From positions 5,915 to 69,914 of the forward strand of contig VZSF01011140.1 of the NCBI GenBank assembly GCA_013398295.1: a DNA stretch of 64,000 nucleotides, written 5' to 3'. The DNA comes from Chionis minor. Its lineage: Eukaryota; Chordata; Aves; Charadriiformes; Chionididae. The notes under the pieces are model-generated. The model was not told the DNA's origin, searched no databases, and saw only the letters and a list, made by a program, of their open reading frames with translations. Shown piece after piece: positions 12,999 through 25,800 of this stretch. A program made the position numbers and the translations under genes. Every line of letters starts with the position of its first letter. The first letter of the stretch is position 1.

Positions 12999-15934
12999 AT
13001 TATCCCATAGCTGAAAGTAACAACAAACTAACATGAAATTACAAGAGCAGGTAAAGATCATGCATTTCTTTCCCAAAACAAAATGACTTTGCCAGACATT
13101 TGGAACAAGGAAAAGCCCAGGGTTTATAACAAACTGCTACTTACCGTTTAAAGAGACCATAGAAGGGAAGCATCCAAGACAGGGTAACATGTTTTCATCC
13201 CAATGAAGCATTGGCTTCCTTGGGATGGAAGTGATAAATAGGCAGAAGTGACAAATACAACTACGCTGACAACTCAGAAAGAGCATTACAGTTCTGGGGA
13301 ATCTGAAACGGAGCTCTAAAAGATCTATGGCCAGCAACCTTCTTACGCAGCACTCAAGAGACCGCTGCATAATTTATAGAAGAAAAAAAAAAAGAGTGAA
13401 GTCCTATTAGAATCAGAGCTCTAAAAAGTTTGAGTAAACCATTAGAGACAGCATAAAAAACCCTCTTTAATATATTCACATATATGTGAAAGTCATAAAT
13501 TGTAAACTTACTAGCTTGAAATTCATTAAATATTCAACAAATGATCAAGTGTTCAAAATGTACCTATCATCCAGTGAGATATATAGCATCTGCTTGGCAT
13601 TTACAAGGATTATCTATTTTTTCAGCAAAAATCATTAGCCCTTTAAAGCAATTCTGCTGAAAGAGAGGACAGAAAAGAAGAAAACTGAAATATTAGCCTT
13701 TTACTTGTTTTGAAATCATAACCATGCCGACTATAAAGTTTGTTGGCATTTTATAGACAGCTGGAATGACTGTACTATACATTATATCGCCTTTAAGAGC
13801 ATCTTTCTCAACACGCAGTCATGAATAACAGGATGTTTATACTACTTACCTCAACTGAGATCAAAACATTTCCAACATCGCTGTAAACATTTTGAAGAAA
13901 TAGATCTTCACAGAATGTGTCTTCGCATCAGAGCGAGTGTCAGAGCAAAGGGCTGGCATAACTGAGGTGTGAAACACGGCACCTTCCTGTTCAGAGGGAA
14001 TAGTAGGCCAGTGGTGTGGGCTTTCCCCGCCCCCCCCTCCATTTCATTTTCTCCATTTATTCAGAAAGGCAGTGTATTTTGTTTCTTGCTAAAGCAGAGG
14101 GCTTGTTCTCTCTTTGCTTGTCTCCCTTTTCCCCCCGATTGGGATCCTAGATGTAGGACATGGATGTTATTTCCCATTTTGTTTTTAAACATAAACAGAT
14201 TAGTAGGCTTTTTGAAATCATTCCATTTGTAAAATGGCATCAGTCCAGTGATTTATCGAGGACAGTATTTTTGCCTTCTGTAATGGTCTAGAAGAAGTGA
14301 TTTACCTAAAGGGAGGGAAATACTATTTACCTACCATGCCAATACTAGCTTGCAGTGAAACAAGCGCAGGGACTTTTTAAGGCAGTGGGAAAAAAAAAAA
14401 ATAAAAAAAAAAATCTTAAGTTTTGTCTTACAGGTAGCTAAACGCACCCATCAGACTTGCGTTTGTTGCACTCATTCCACCTGGGGACAGCTGATATTAA
14501 ATGGAATTGTACTAGCTCATGTTGGTACTTTGATGCATTAAGCTAGCCCTAGGCGAGAGCTCGGCGAGGAAAACCAGGTTACCTGCAATTCCCTCCTTCT
14601 GAAGGCGTCTGTGTGACAGCGCGCCCATTCCTGAAGCTCAGCTTCTCAGCCCAGCACTGGCAGATCTCCCGGAGCCACGGAGTACTAGCCTTCAAGCTCA
14701 TTAATTGTAAGCTGGAGTATCACCAGACCCTGCTTGTCCAAAGTGCTTACAAATACTGCCCGCTCCCTACTCTGCAGCTGTGGTTGGCATTAAAAACGAA
14801 CATACAGAAGTCCCTAGAAGCATAAATTCTTTTCTTTGCTTTGCTTCAAGCTGTGTGGTACCTATTTTGCTTATGACCATTTCCAATCAATTTATGCAGC
14901 TCAAGCTCCTGCTTCTTTAGCTGGGGATTAAAAATAATAAAGGTACTTGCATAATCATTTCACAACACTTTTCAGACCGAGTATTCATTCCCAGACAAAA
15001 TTGTTACAGTTAGCTTATTTAAAAATTTAAGAACCTTCTCTCCCCTCCCTCCTCCTCCCAAAAACTGAATTGGAAAAATGCTTGGAACAACATACATCAT
15101 CATTATAAACATGGTAATAGAAGAGGGATAGAGACTTTGAGCAAGTCTTAAAATAAAATAATTACAGATTGGATCAGGTTTGTGAGTCTTGTTAGTCTAT
15201 TGACAGCTACATTGTTAGACAATAATTAACGCCACAGGTAGGAAATTAGAAACTGTTTTTGAAGATATATGCACTTTGCAGAATTAGGAAGCCTGTGTGA
15301 AGTGTACAATCTGCACTCATTAGCTGTGCAGGGCACCTGTACTGAGGTTTTTTGCAACACTAAAAATTCCATACTGGAGATTCAGGACGTCCTTCCAGAC
15401 CCAAAAATGTGTTCTGTAATATATCTTGTTCCAGGAAAATGAAGTGTCAAGATTTCATAAGCTTCTCTATCTATTTCAGATGAACACAATGAGATACACA
15501 GTGTGCAGATATTCCTTTCCTGACTACTAACTTCTTGAAATGAAAGCTTGTTATACAGAGTTAACGTGCCTAAGGAGGAAGCAATATGCAAAAAGAAGAA
15601 ATTCCACACTAAATATATAAGCACTTTCAGGGGCTCATCACACAAAGAAAAAAATATTATGAAGAAAGCAAAGAGCAAGAAAGATCATGACCTTAAATTC
15701 CATGAAGAAAAAAAAGTAAGTCCTTAAACCCTAAAATTAAAAGGTCAGGAGACTTACTATTAAGGAATATAAAACTTTTAAAATCCAAATTATTTCACAG
15801 TAGTGTCATCTGGACCCCCCCTACACCGTGTTATGCAAGACAGGGGTTAAATAAATCACACCTGTGTTCCCGTTGATACAAGGGTTAAAAATAAATGTAA
15901 AGACTACTGTAAGCCAATCTTACACTTGCTGCTG

Positions 15935-16330
15935 TGCAATGCAAATGAGCGCAGTTCAAATTATTTCTCTACCGAGGGAAGCAACAGGCAGCATATAAAT
16001 GCAAACAACCTTCATTAGACACATTGTCATGAGTATATTAATCATGTCAAGAAGCATTGCTGAAGTTTCCTTCTGTGCAATTTAACATACCTTACTTTAT
16101 TAGGATGCACTTAATTTCACTATGTTTTCTCCTCATTATCATTTATGATGACCAATTAAAATGTTTGTGTCTGTCTCCAGGCAAATTACTTCTGTAATTC
16201 TGGTAGCTGAAATCACAACTCATCCAACACTTCTGTCACCTCGTTCCGTCAGTGTAATATCTTTCTTTGCCCAGCCTCTATTAGCATTTTAAAGAGAAAA
16301 AGCTTACTTGGATTAGATAGTTAGGTATAA
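15935..16330. promoter_or_regulatory. Candidate enhancer block with POU/SOX motifs
   Basis: A perfect octamer ATGCAAAT (15939-15946), a near-octamer ATGCAAAC (15999-16006) and a SOX-type CATTGT (16022-16027) fall within 90 bp. They lie in a stretch free of simple repeats and full of ATTA/TTAAT homeodomain cores. The block sits about 1 kb beyond the inferred ATF2 polyadenylation site. Function is inferred from motif density only; conservation is untested. Confidence 0.3.
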
Positions 16331-17199
16331 ACCCCAGCCTTTTTACAGCATAGACATTAAGAAGTGGGTTGTTCCCTCCCCTGGCCCCTGCTTCCCTGTT
16401 ATACAGCCTTCATGGTTTTTCCCTTGGAGTGACAAACTTAACTCAACACAGCCAGAACAACACAATGAAGCAAGAGAGGCCTTGGGCATTATTCTCGTAT
16501 CGGGCTCAAAACTGTGCAGAGTTTAATTTCCTTTGGTCAACACATGCAATAAATGCAAACACACAGCAACTTTACCTTTTTGGTTTCCTCCAAAGCCTCT
16601 GTATCGCGGTTCTGTCAAGAGCTTTCCAAATGATGTTATAACAGAATGTGCCACTCCGTGTACGTTTCCAACATTCATAAGTAAGCCCAAACCATTTCTA
16701 ATATTCTAAAATTCAAGCGTGAGGGCATGATTCTTCTCTCAACCTTTCACAACACAACTGTGAGCAGTTCATCTGCCTGTGGCTGTTGTTTCCTGGCTTC
16801 ACGCCTACCAAGATGAGATTAAGATATCTGGAAGTTCGCTGGAAATTCTGATTACACACAGCACTTCCGCTGTGGAACTCGGGGCAACCAGCAATGGCTG
16901 AGCAACCAAGCTATGGTTTGGGATCACCAAGCTACGTTTATGAACTCCTTTATCTGCAGATTACCTTGGGCTCCTGGAACTAACAATACAAGGCTTGCTC
17001 CTCAGAAGCTGCTGGAGCTCAACTACAAAGCAATGGAATTAAGACTTATTTTCTAAAGAACTGTACGTGTTCTTATTTACATAATGTTAGTTTGACATGA
17101 TAGTAATGACTTCCAGAAAAATGCTGATTGTTGCAAGGATGAAGAAAGAAGCCTGAAGACAGTGCTGCCTTTTAGAACAATTATAATTTCATTAAAATA

Positions 17200-19621
17200 G
17201 GAACATAACTTAAAGATAGATTTTATTCTCTTTGATGATTTACTCATGCAAACTGCACATAAAAGAAAACAGTACAGTTTGTGAAACATGTCAAATGTAA
17301 AGACCCAAAATGCTAAGTACAGAAGTAGTGTGACGTAAGTCTCAAAACGGAATCCATGGTAGTACGACTAATAACTTTTCTCTATTTGCTGAACACAGAT
17401 TTTAATGGTTCTTTTTCCAGCCCCACTGTTAAATTCATTAACTGTTTACATTAACATCTCCTATACACTTATGTAGACTTATTTTACAAGTGCGACAGTT
17501 TTGTTATAAAAAAACTCCACTTATATAAATATGATTTAAAAGCCTTTGTGTTTAGGAGAGCAAATTAGAGTATAATCAATGAGGCCTTGTCTAGTCCACC
17601 AAAACTACAATGAAAAGTGACTGTATAGCTTTCGTGCAGAATTCACATTTTGTGCCTTTGCAATTAATTTCCTTCTCACAAGAGGTCCATTGTATTTCAC
17701 CATCCTGGAAACGTTCAATAACTACTACAGCTTTTTATCTTGAAATTGGGAAAGTAAGACTTTTAAACACATGAGGTTATCAACTCAACTTTCTTAGTTT
17801 TAAAATACAAAATATTTAGAATCCCTATTATTTTCATGCTTAAAGCCCTGCAATGATACATATATGACTTAGATACTTCTTTTTCCAGTTTTCATTATAG
17901 TATGGTTGTATATATATTGCAGAAATTACGGTTTTCCTGTGGATCAATTACATTTTTAGATTTAAAACTGAATCAAATAGAAACTTGATGGCACTGACAC
18001 TTAAAAACACATAGTACAGTGTGGAGAAGGAAGAGCAAATGAACTACACAACCCATTATAAATGCATTAAATCTTTGTTATATACATAATGGAATCCTGC
18101 TTTACTGCCAGTTGCTACTATGCATCTGTTTTTGCTATTATACAAAGTTTTCCGACTTGAAAGCACACATCTACTTTTTTTAAACAACTTAATCTATTGT
18201 AAAATATTGTACTGTATTTTGAACATGAGTACAGAATCAAAATAGATAATGGCACATTTAAAAAACTCAATATCCTACAGATGATTGGATAATGAGAAAA
18301 AGTGTACCTACAATCATCTCATCAGAAACAAACTACATCATGGAATGTTAGTTATCCAAGTTCGCACAGTAAATAACATTTTAAAACTGCAATCACCTAT
18401 CAGCCAGCATCACATTGAAGGCATCTTTAAACATTCAAGCAAAAGACTGCTGGCATTAACTACTGAACCATTCTCACGCACACACCACACACACCACATT
18501 ATAATTACATTGTTTCCAAGATACGGTAGATACTGATTTTTCCCCCCCTCCCTCCCCACAAGAAAGGTATCAAAATTTTTGCTACTAAAAGATGACAGTG
18601 CTTACACAAGAATTAAGTACAAGTTAGCTTGCAAATACAAGACAATGACAAAAAAAAGTCTTGAGTTGTCTGAAGAAGGATTTTAGGCTTTTCTGGCATC
18701 CAAACCCATGAGTAAACTCCTTAGTCTGCGACTCAAAAATCCACAAAATATCAACCTACTTTGGAATACTAAGTATTCCGTATTTGATAACCCTGTATTT
18801 TACAATATGCTTACTGGTTTCAGCCTAGCAACAAAGAGTAGTTTAGATATCTATTCTGACTGGAGAAATAAAGCTCTCCTCCCCCCAGAATGAAAGCATT
18901 GGAGGGGAAAAAACCCACCTGACATCAATTTAAAATAAAAAAAAATCAAATCTATTTAGTAATGATCCTCATCTAGGATAGGTATGTGCATAAGAGTACT
19001 GTATCTCATATACTGTACTGGCCCTATTACACAAATTAAAAACCCCAACAGTTAAAAAGCCAACCAAAATGCTGTACATAAAACAACCCAAACATTTTTC
19101 TCCCAATGTTCTTCCTCTCATAATGTGCAAAACAACAAAAAGGCAAAAAGACTAAAAGCAAATTTACTGTTACTGTCTTTCTCTTGCCTAGTGCTTTATG
19201 ACCTTGCTCACATTACAAAGTCAATAGGGACTATGCAGAACTTTGGTATAAAAATGTCACATAATATTACTATCACAGTCTTGGGGATGACCTTTAGTAA
19301 TTCACCCCAATGTTTCTTGAAATAATACCAAATTAAAAAATGAAATAAACCACATTGTACTGTACACACACTTTACACATTAAGCACAAAAAATAACTAG
19401 TAAAACTAATACTTAAAAAAAAAGTCTTTTGCAAAGAGACTAGAAGTGGTGCTCTGTCTCATCTTCACCTGCCAATTGTTAAAGCCAAATTTAGGTTGGA
19501 TTTTTAAAAATGAATAATTTTAAGCTACAATTTCTCCTAGATGGAGACTGGTCTTTTGTTGATTTCCCTTTAAAGTCACAAATGTATATATCTAAGAAAC
19601 TGATGCAATACAAGTTTTTAA
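17200..19621 (-). other. ATF2: ATF2 3' untranslated region (inferred extent)
   Basis: Downstream of the ATF2 stop the minus strand is AT-rich with no coding potential and few recognisable repeats, as expected for a long vertebrate 3' UTR. The first AATAAA I found on the minus strand below the stop is at 17222-17227, so cleavage near 17200 is proposed. A Pumilio-type element TGTATATA lies at 18079-18086 on the minus strand. The end point is inferred; an ATTAAA variant at 17401-17406 could give a slightly shorter form. Confidence 0.5.
17222..17227 (-). terminator. ATF2: Candidate ATF2 polyadenylation signal AATAAA
   Basis: TTTATT on the plus strand reads AATAAA on the minus strand, about 2.4 kb after the stop codon. 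No closer canonical hexamer was found between it and the stop. Confidence 0.4.
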
Positions 19622-19848
19622 TCAACTTCCTGAAGGCTGCGACTGGGAGGGAGGCGCCATGACGATCTGGGAAAGCACCGGCTCTGTGCTCTGGTCCGCC
19701 ATCTGGGTGAGAACGGAGGTGGCCACTGCTTCTGCCTTGGAGGTTGAGCTTACGCCGTTGGAAGTGCTGACAGAACTGTGCTGAATAGCCTCTGTGTGTG
19801 GACTGCCTGGCACTGATATGTCTTCCGAACTGTCATCTTTATCTGCAG
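19622..19848 (-). CDS. ATF2: ATF2 coding exon 11 (C-terminus and stop)
   Basis: Acceptor TTCTTCTTCAG before CTGCAGAT; completes Thr413 and codes residues 414-487, then TGA. This acidic and Ser/Thr-rich tail ends QSQPSGS and contains the ATM-type sites S472-Q and S480-Q (human S490 and S498). A second AG six bases inside (CTGCAG) is a possible tandem acceptor that would replace Thr-Ala-Asp by one Asn. Confidence 0.97.
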
Positions 19849-22800
19849 CTGAAGAAGAAAAATTAATATTTATTTTTCCTCCCCCCCGGAACGCAGACCA
19901 CCATGTCCTAGGTAACAGCAACCACTCCCTAAATAATTAAAATTCATGGTGTAACACAGCATTAATTGAAAAACAGTTTTATTTTCATTTTTTTAAAGAA
20001 AACACTACTTCGTAAGCAAAAAAAAAAAATTGACTGCAGTATGGAATATTCAGGAAACAGGAATATGATACATACAATTCTACAGCTGGTAATTAATGCT
20101 TGTGATCACGAACACAATAGCTGAAAAAAAAATTATTTACCCCACTATATTAATTGGGCAATACTTCCACAGGTTTTCAACCCACATTCTTTTAACAGAG
20201 TGAAGTTCAGTAACTTCTTTAGTACACAAATGCCTCTCAGTTAACATTCTAAATTGTTAAGACTGATTTTAAAAATATCTTCAAGAATACTTCAGGTGTT
20301 CTTTACAAAACTGAAGTGAATCAGCCACACACTTGCATCATTTTTTTCTCATGACAGAGGGTAAACAGATTAAAAATTCCCATTGTGCAAAACTAGAATT
20401 TACAAAATGAGCATGATTTAAAATACCTTTCTTGCACAGACATCCTAGTTGTGCTAAAAATTATCCTTTTTTTCCCCAGAGTTGCGGAAGTTAGACAAGG
20501 CATTATGCAAACACTCTCAAGCAGAAAAAAGGAAACAAGGAAACCTACTGTTTTTCACTCAAAAGCATCAACACTGAATATAATAACTTTTTTGTATCGC
20601 TTTGTGCTACTTCATGTTTTCAAGTATTTTTTTCCAATAGTTTTATAGGTTGACTGAAACTCAGTATTCAGATGGAACACTGGAAGCCCCTTTTACAACA
20701 CTACTGACTATTGTATAATATAACAATATAGAAAGATACAAACAGCCAGAAGAAGCAAGAACTATTTATTGGTTGTGACACAGCAACAGAACAAAGCTTG
20801 ATTTTCTCTAGACGTGTCTTCATAATCCCTTTCAGATTGAGATTGGACTACAAATTCACAAGTTACCCAAGGGAAGAGACGGGATGGGAAAGGAGAATGC
20901 TAAAAGATGAACAACACTGTGGTACCACAGCCTTGTTTCCATAGAAAACCAGGCTAACAACAACTACTAAAAAGAACACTAAGCGTGAACAAACAATGAT
21001 GAAATGAAGTTTATACGACATACTAGCTACGGGTAAGAAAATTCACTAAATTAGCAATTCCCCAGTATAAAGATCTTTGAGCAGCCCCATGCATACTAAG
21101 AAAACATTCCTCTTCAAAGCCTGAAAACAACAGTTTTATTATTGACTGCTTCTAGAAAAGAGCAGTATGGTCAAAAAGGATGGGTAAGCAAGCAAAACTC
21201 CTGTATTTCTTTCTAGGAAATACAGCCTACATTGTATATTTCTAAGAAATACTGCCTACATGCACAAGGTAGCATTTTCTCTTATATCTCTACTACAAGG
21301 GCATGGATATCATCGTTTGAAAGTATCATAATGTATCCATGAGGCCAGCTATTTTACAGATAGTGCATTTTTTCCAAAAACCCATCTTTCAAGCACTAAA
21401 GGAGATAGACACAGATGATATTGCGCTAGATCTGCTTACAATTACCGCATAACATAAGGTCACATGGTAACTGTATACAGTAAGAGGAAGAAAATACTTC
21501 TGAAAGACATTTGTGATCCTTAGCAGGAATTTGCCCATTCAAGAACAGAAAGAACATGAACGAGTGCCAATTTAGTTAACACTGTTCATCACTATGTCAT
21601 CTTTGCTACACCTCTGGCAAGACCTACAAGACCTCATGTAAAAACAAGCAAGAAGGAACACACGCAAACTTTGTTAAAAACAGAAGCTCTAGTGCTACTT
21701 CCTGAAAAATACCGAATTACTAATTATGAGAGTAACATATTCTTCCCCTCAGAATGAAATGGCAGCAAGGGGGACAACACGTATCGAATACAGTCTCCCC
21801 ACTGTAACACCTGCTCCTCCTCTTCAGAGTTGCTATTCTCTTATGAATCCCTATCTTCCTATTATGCTTCTTTTGCTGATCCCTTGTTGCCCAAATCCTC
21901 CTTATCCTCAAGCAGCTCTGCAGAGAGGGACCTGGGAGTCCTGGTGGACAACAGGATGACCATGAGCCAGCAATGTACCCTTGTAGCCAAGAAGGCCAAT
22001 GGCATCCTGGGGTGCATCAAGAAGAGTGTGGCCAGCAGGTGGAGGGAGGTCATCCTTCCCCTCTACTCTGCCCTGGTGAGGCCACAACTCGAGTACTGAG
22101 TCCAGTTCTGGGCTCCTCAGTTTAAGAAAGACAGGGAACCGCTGGAGAGGGTGCAGCGAAGGGCTATGAAGATGACTGGGGGCTGGAACATCTTTCTTAT
22201 GAGGAAAGGCTGAGGGACTCGGGTCTTTTTGGTCTGGAGAAAAGAAGACGGAGGGAGGATCTCATCAATGCTTACAAATACTTAAAGGGAGGGTGCCAGG
22301 AGAAGGGGGCCAGTCTTTTTTCAGTGGTACCCAGTGATAGGACAAGACACAATGGATACAAACTCAAATATAGGAAGTTCTATCTGAACATGAGGAGGAA
22401 CTTACAACAGACTGGTGATTATACTGGATACAAACCTAACATTAGTTTACAGTTAATGAATTTGACTGGAAGCGTAAATCCTTGCAGTAACTACAAAGTA
22501 ATATTTAGAAATGAGATGCCACTCTAAAAGAATAGCTACTGAGATTTCCTTCAAAATCCTTCCTTATGTAGCACTAACTTTAAGGGAATAGCGGCCAAAA
22601 ACTGAACACAGAACTCCATTTGAAGAATTAAAACCTAACAAGAAAGGTCTCAATGAATATGGAAGATACTTAAAGTCACCTTATTACAAAGGTGACTTGT
22701 TTTCTTAATCCTGAAGACTGGGAATAAAGGACAAAGGCTTTTAGAAGAACACAGGAAAGTCATATTTAAAGTCCAACAGATTTTTTTTTTTTCTTTTTTT

Positions 22801-25800
22801 CTTAGTTGACCAGAGAATTGCCAGACACAGGACTGTGGTTTCAAGACTGCAACTGATACATACTAGAATCATAATGCAGCTAACAATATAGAAAAAAGCT
22901 TAGGCATTTTAGCTTTTTAACGACTCCCCCAGCTTTGCCTCAAACCAAGGAAAATGAACGGTCTGAATTAATCTACAGAAGTAACTTGTGTATACATTAA
23001 AATGCTGAGAATTTACAGACCTACATCACATGAACTTTCCTGAAGGCTACACAGCTCCTAGACAATCTGTGTCATGAGAAGGAGCAAGCTATTTAGGTAA
23101 TGGAACACAACATGGGCTAGACTGAGCTATAGAAAAGATTTTAAAAATACCAAAGAAAGCAGAGAGGAGACTCTTGAGGACTTACTAAAAAGTACCCTTT
23201 TAGAGTAGTCAAACATTGCTGCTAATTGCTTCTTGGCATTATTTACCAATAGCTTTCAATAAGGTAAGCCAACAAAGACAGATATCAGTCTTCAGAAAGA
23301 AAAAACCCATTAAAAAAAAAGGGAGTGAGTATGCAGGCATTGACATGTGATCCAGAACTTCCTTTCAGTCCCCTGAAAATCACTAGAAAGGAAGCCTCAT
23401 GGTAATTCTCATCAGGCCATCCATGGACTATAGAGGGACTAGAATTACTCATTTCCAGTGAGCTGGCCTTTGTGAATATCCCCTGCAGTCACTGAAGAGC
23501 TGCTGCCTGTGCAGAGCAGGCTGTAGGAACACAGTGGCTTGAGTGGTTCAAATTATTTGAGGTCTGATGCTGGTTAGTCACCTTCTACCTTTTCTTTAAA
23601 ATTAGTTAGAGAAAGAACACCCCCCCCCCCCCATTTAACACCACCTACATTGCAGCCTCTATTTATCTTCCTTTATATTCAGTTTTATACAAATGTTCCT
23701 GAATATTATGATGTCCTTTTGAAAAATATGGAAGAATACCTAAAACATCCTTTTCAACCTTTTTTTTGGATTTTTACAGCTCCGATTTTCACAACACATT
23801 TTCTTCTCACAAGTTTTCACTTTTTCCTGCTCCAAGTTCAGAAAAAGCCTGAGAAAAATATAGGAGTATTGCAGAAGACTTTTAGAAATAACCTGGTATA
23901 GAAGAGCTAAAATAAAAAATAAGTGAGCAGTATATAAACGTCACTTTTTTATTTTCCTCCCTGATGTTTAAAGATGCGTTCAGAACCAATAGCATCCTTC
24001 TTTGGGAAATAAAAAAAGTGCAAACTGGCTGAAAACTCAAACACTGCAACAGAAAGTCATCCATACTGCCTCAAAGCGCGGTAACAATTTTTCTGGTTTC
24101 TCTGTCCTGGCGACTCCCTCTTTTAAGCAGGCACAAGACTTTTTAAATAAGGAAAATACGATCCCAAGAACAATCTTAGAAGAAGAAAGGGGTATCCGCA
24201 CTGTCATGCTTTTCACTTGGTCTGAGACAAGGACATGCCTGGGAAATCCAAAAGATATTAAAAGATATGTAAAAATAAGTGCCAAAAATACCCTGAAAAG
24301 CAATAGATTTGCGCCTGTTTAGGTGTGCATCTTACATGAAACCCCATGAAATTATGGGGTTAGCTGTTAAAACACAGTCTGCACGGTATAAACTAGCATT
24401 GTCTCAGCAGTGGACAATATTCAGCACTGCATGAGGTCTGTAATCTGGTGTCTTCGATTGCTTCTGCAGAGAGACAGACTGTAAACCATTCAATAATACA
24501 TTTTTGAAGCAACTCCGCTTAGATTACTTGACGGACGTAGTATGTTTATTTAGAAATACTTTATATGAACACCATTTTCATGGACATATTAACTGAAACC
24601 ATTTTTTCCTCTCATAAACTGTACTGAGGGTGTATCACTTAGCCAACATGCTTTCCTAACAGTAGTCACATGGAGATACTGTGACAAAATCTTTTCAGAG
24701 GGATGGCATTTGCAACTATAATTCCTTGTCATGTTGAACTTTGACTTTCAAGAGACTTTTCAAGGAACTAAGTGAGCTATGCTTCCAATCTCTTTGCTTA
24801 CTATTTTTTTCTCCTCAAATGCAGGCTTTTTCCCATTGCTCAGTATTTCAGTTCTTATTAATTTTGCATTCTTCAGTAAATTAGGATTATAGTCCTTTTC
24901 CTGAGGGCAGAAAATAAGCATTACTAAACAGGCCATTTGTTAATTTTTCATTGAAGAAATACTTAGCATGTAATTAGTTTCCCAGTTTAAGACTTATGTT
25001 TAAATATTTTTCATGCCAATTCAGGAACACGCAGCCTCAAAACATCAAAATTCAAGAAACCTACATTATTATTTTTGGGGTTTTTTTGAAAAAACCTTGC
25101 ATGCATAGTGTTATTCCCTAGTAGCTTCTGTATGAAATTATGTTGTTCTGTCAGATGGGAGCCATAATGGCCTCATCCCTGCAGCAATCATTGTTAATAT
25201 AAATCCCAAACACATTTCTATACTGTTCCAATTTACTCCAAGATGCTATTTTCCATCTTGTCAAAATGACTGGAGATCAAAAGACCAAGATTTATAAGCT
25301 CAGAACTGACAAAATCAGTATTCTAAATATATATGGCAATAGAGAGTTGCTAAATCTCCTGAATCTTTTAAATTAAAAAATATTGCCCATTCTGATGAAA
25401 TTGCTTACAATGACTACAAGTAAAGATGGTGGCCATTAAGTTTTATCGCAAGCACCTGAGGATCTGTTTGCATGCAATACAAAATGTTCCTTTATTCTCC
25501 TGAATTACTGACACTGGCAAATTAAAATGAAGTGGCTACATATGGCAGAAACAATCTTCACATTTACAAATATCCTGAAATATCACTAAATCATAAAAAT
25601 GAAAGCTGTGGGTTATATATTATGAATGTTGCCTAATGCATTCCCAGCTCAGTTATTTGTAACAAATTTGTGTACAATGGACAAAATTGGCCATTTATTC
25701 TACAGCAGCAGCAGCTGGTTCTGGCACTGTGTATCATATCCAAAAAGGAAGTTACAATTCAGGAAAGTGTAATTAACCTTTAAAATGCTGGAAGGATGAA

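Larger units (their letters stand above)
7206..17199. other. Intergenic between ERV and ATF2 3' end
   Basis: About 10 kb of AT-rich DNA with no supported exon. The longest frame (7630-8106, minus) is rich in Cys and aromatic residues with no domain and is judged spurious. Simple tracts are at 10813-10836 (A24), 12399-12421 (AAAT)n, 12971-12998 (TG)n and about 14391-14412 (A-rich). The stretch 15900-16350 is unusually rich in developmental factor motifs and is listed separately. Confidence 0.6.
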
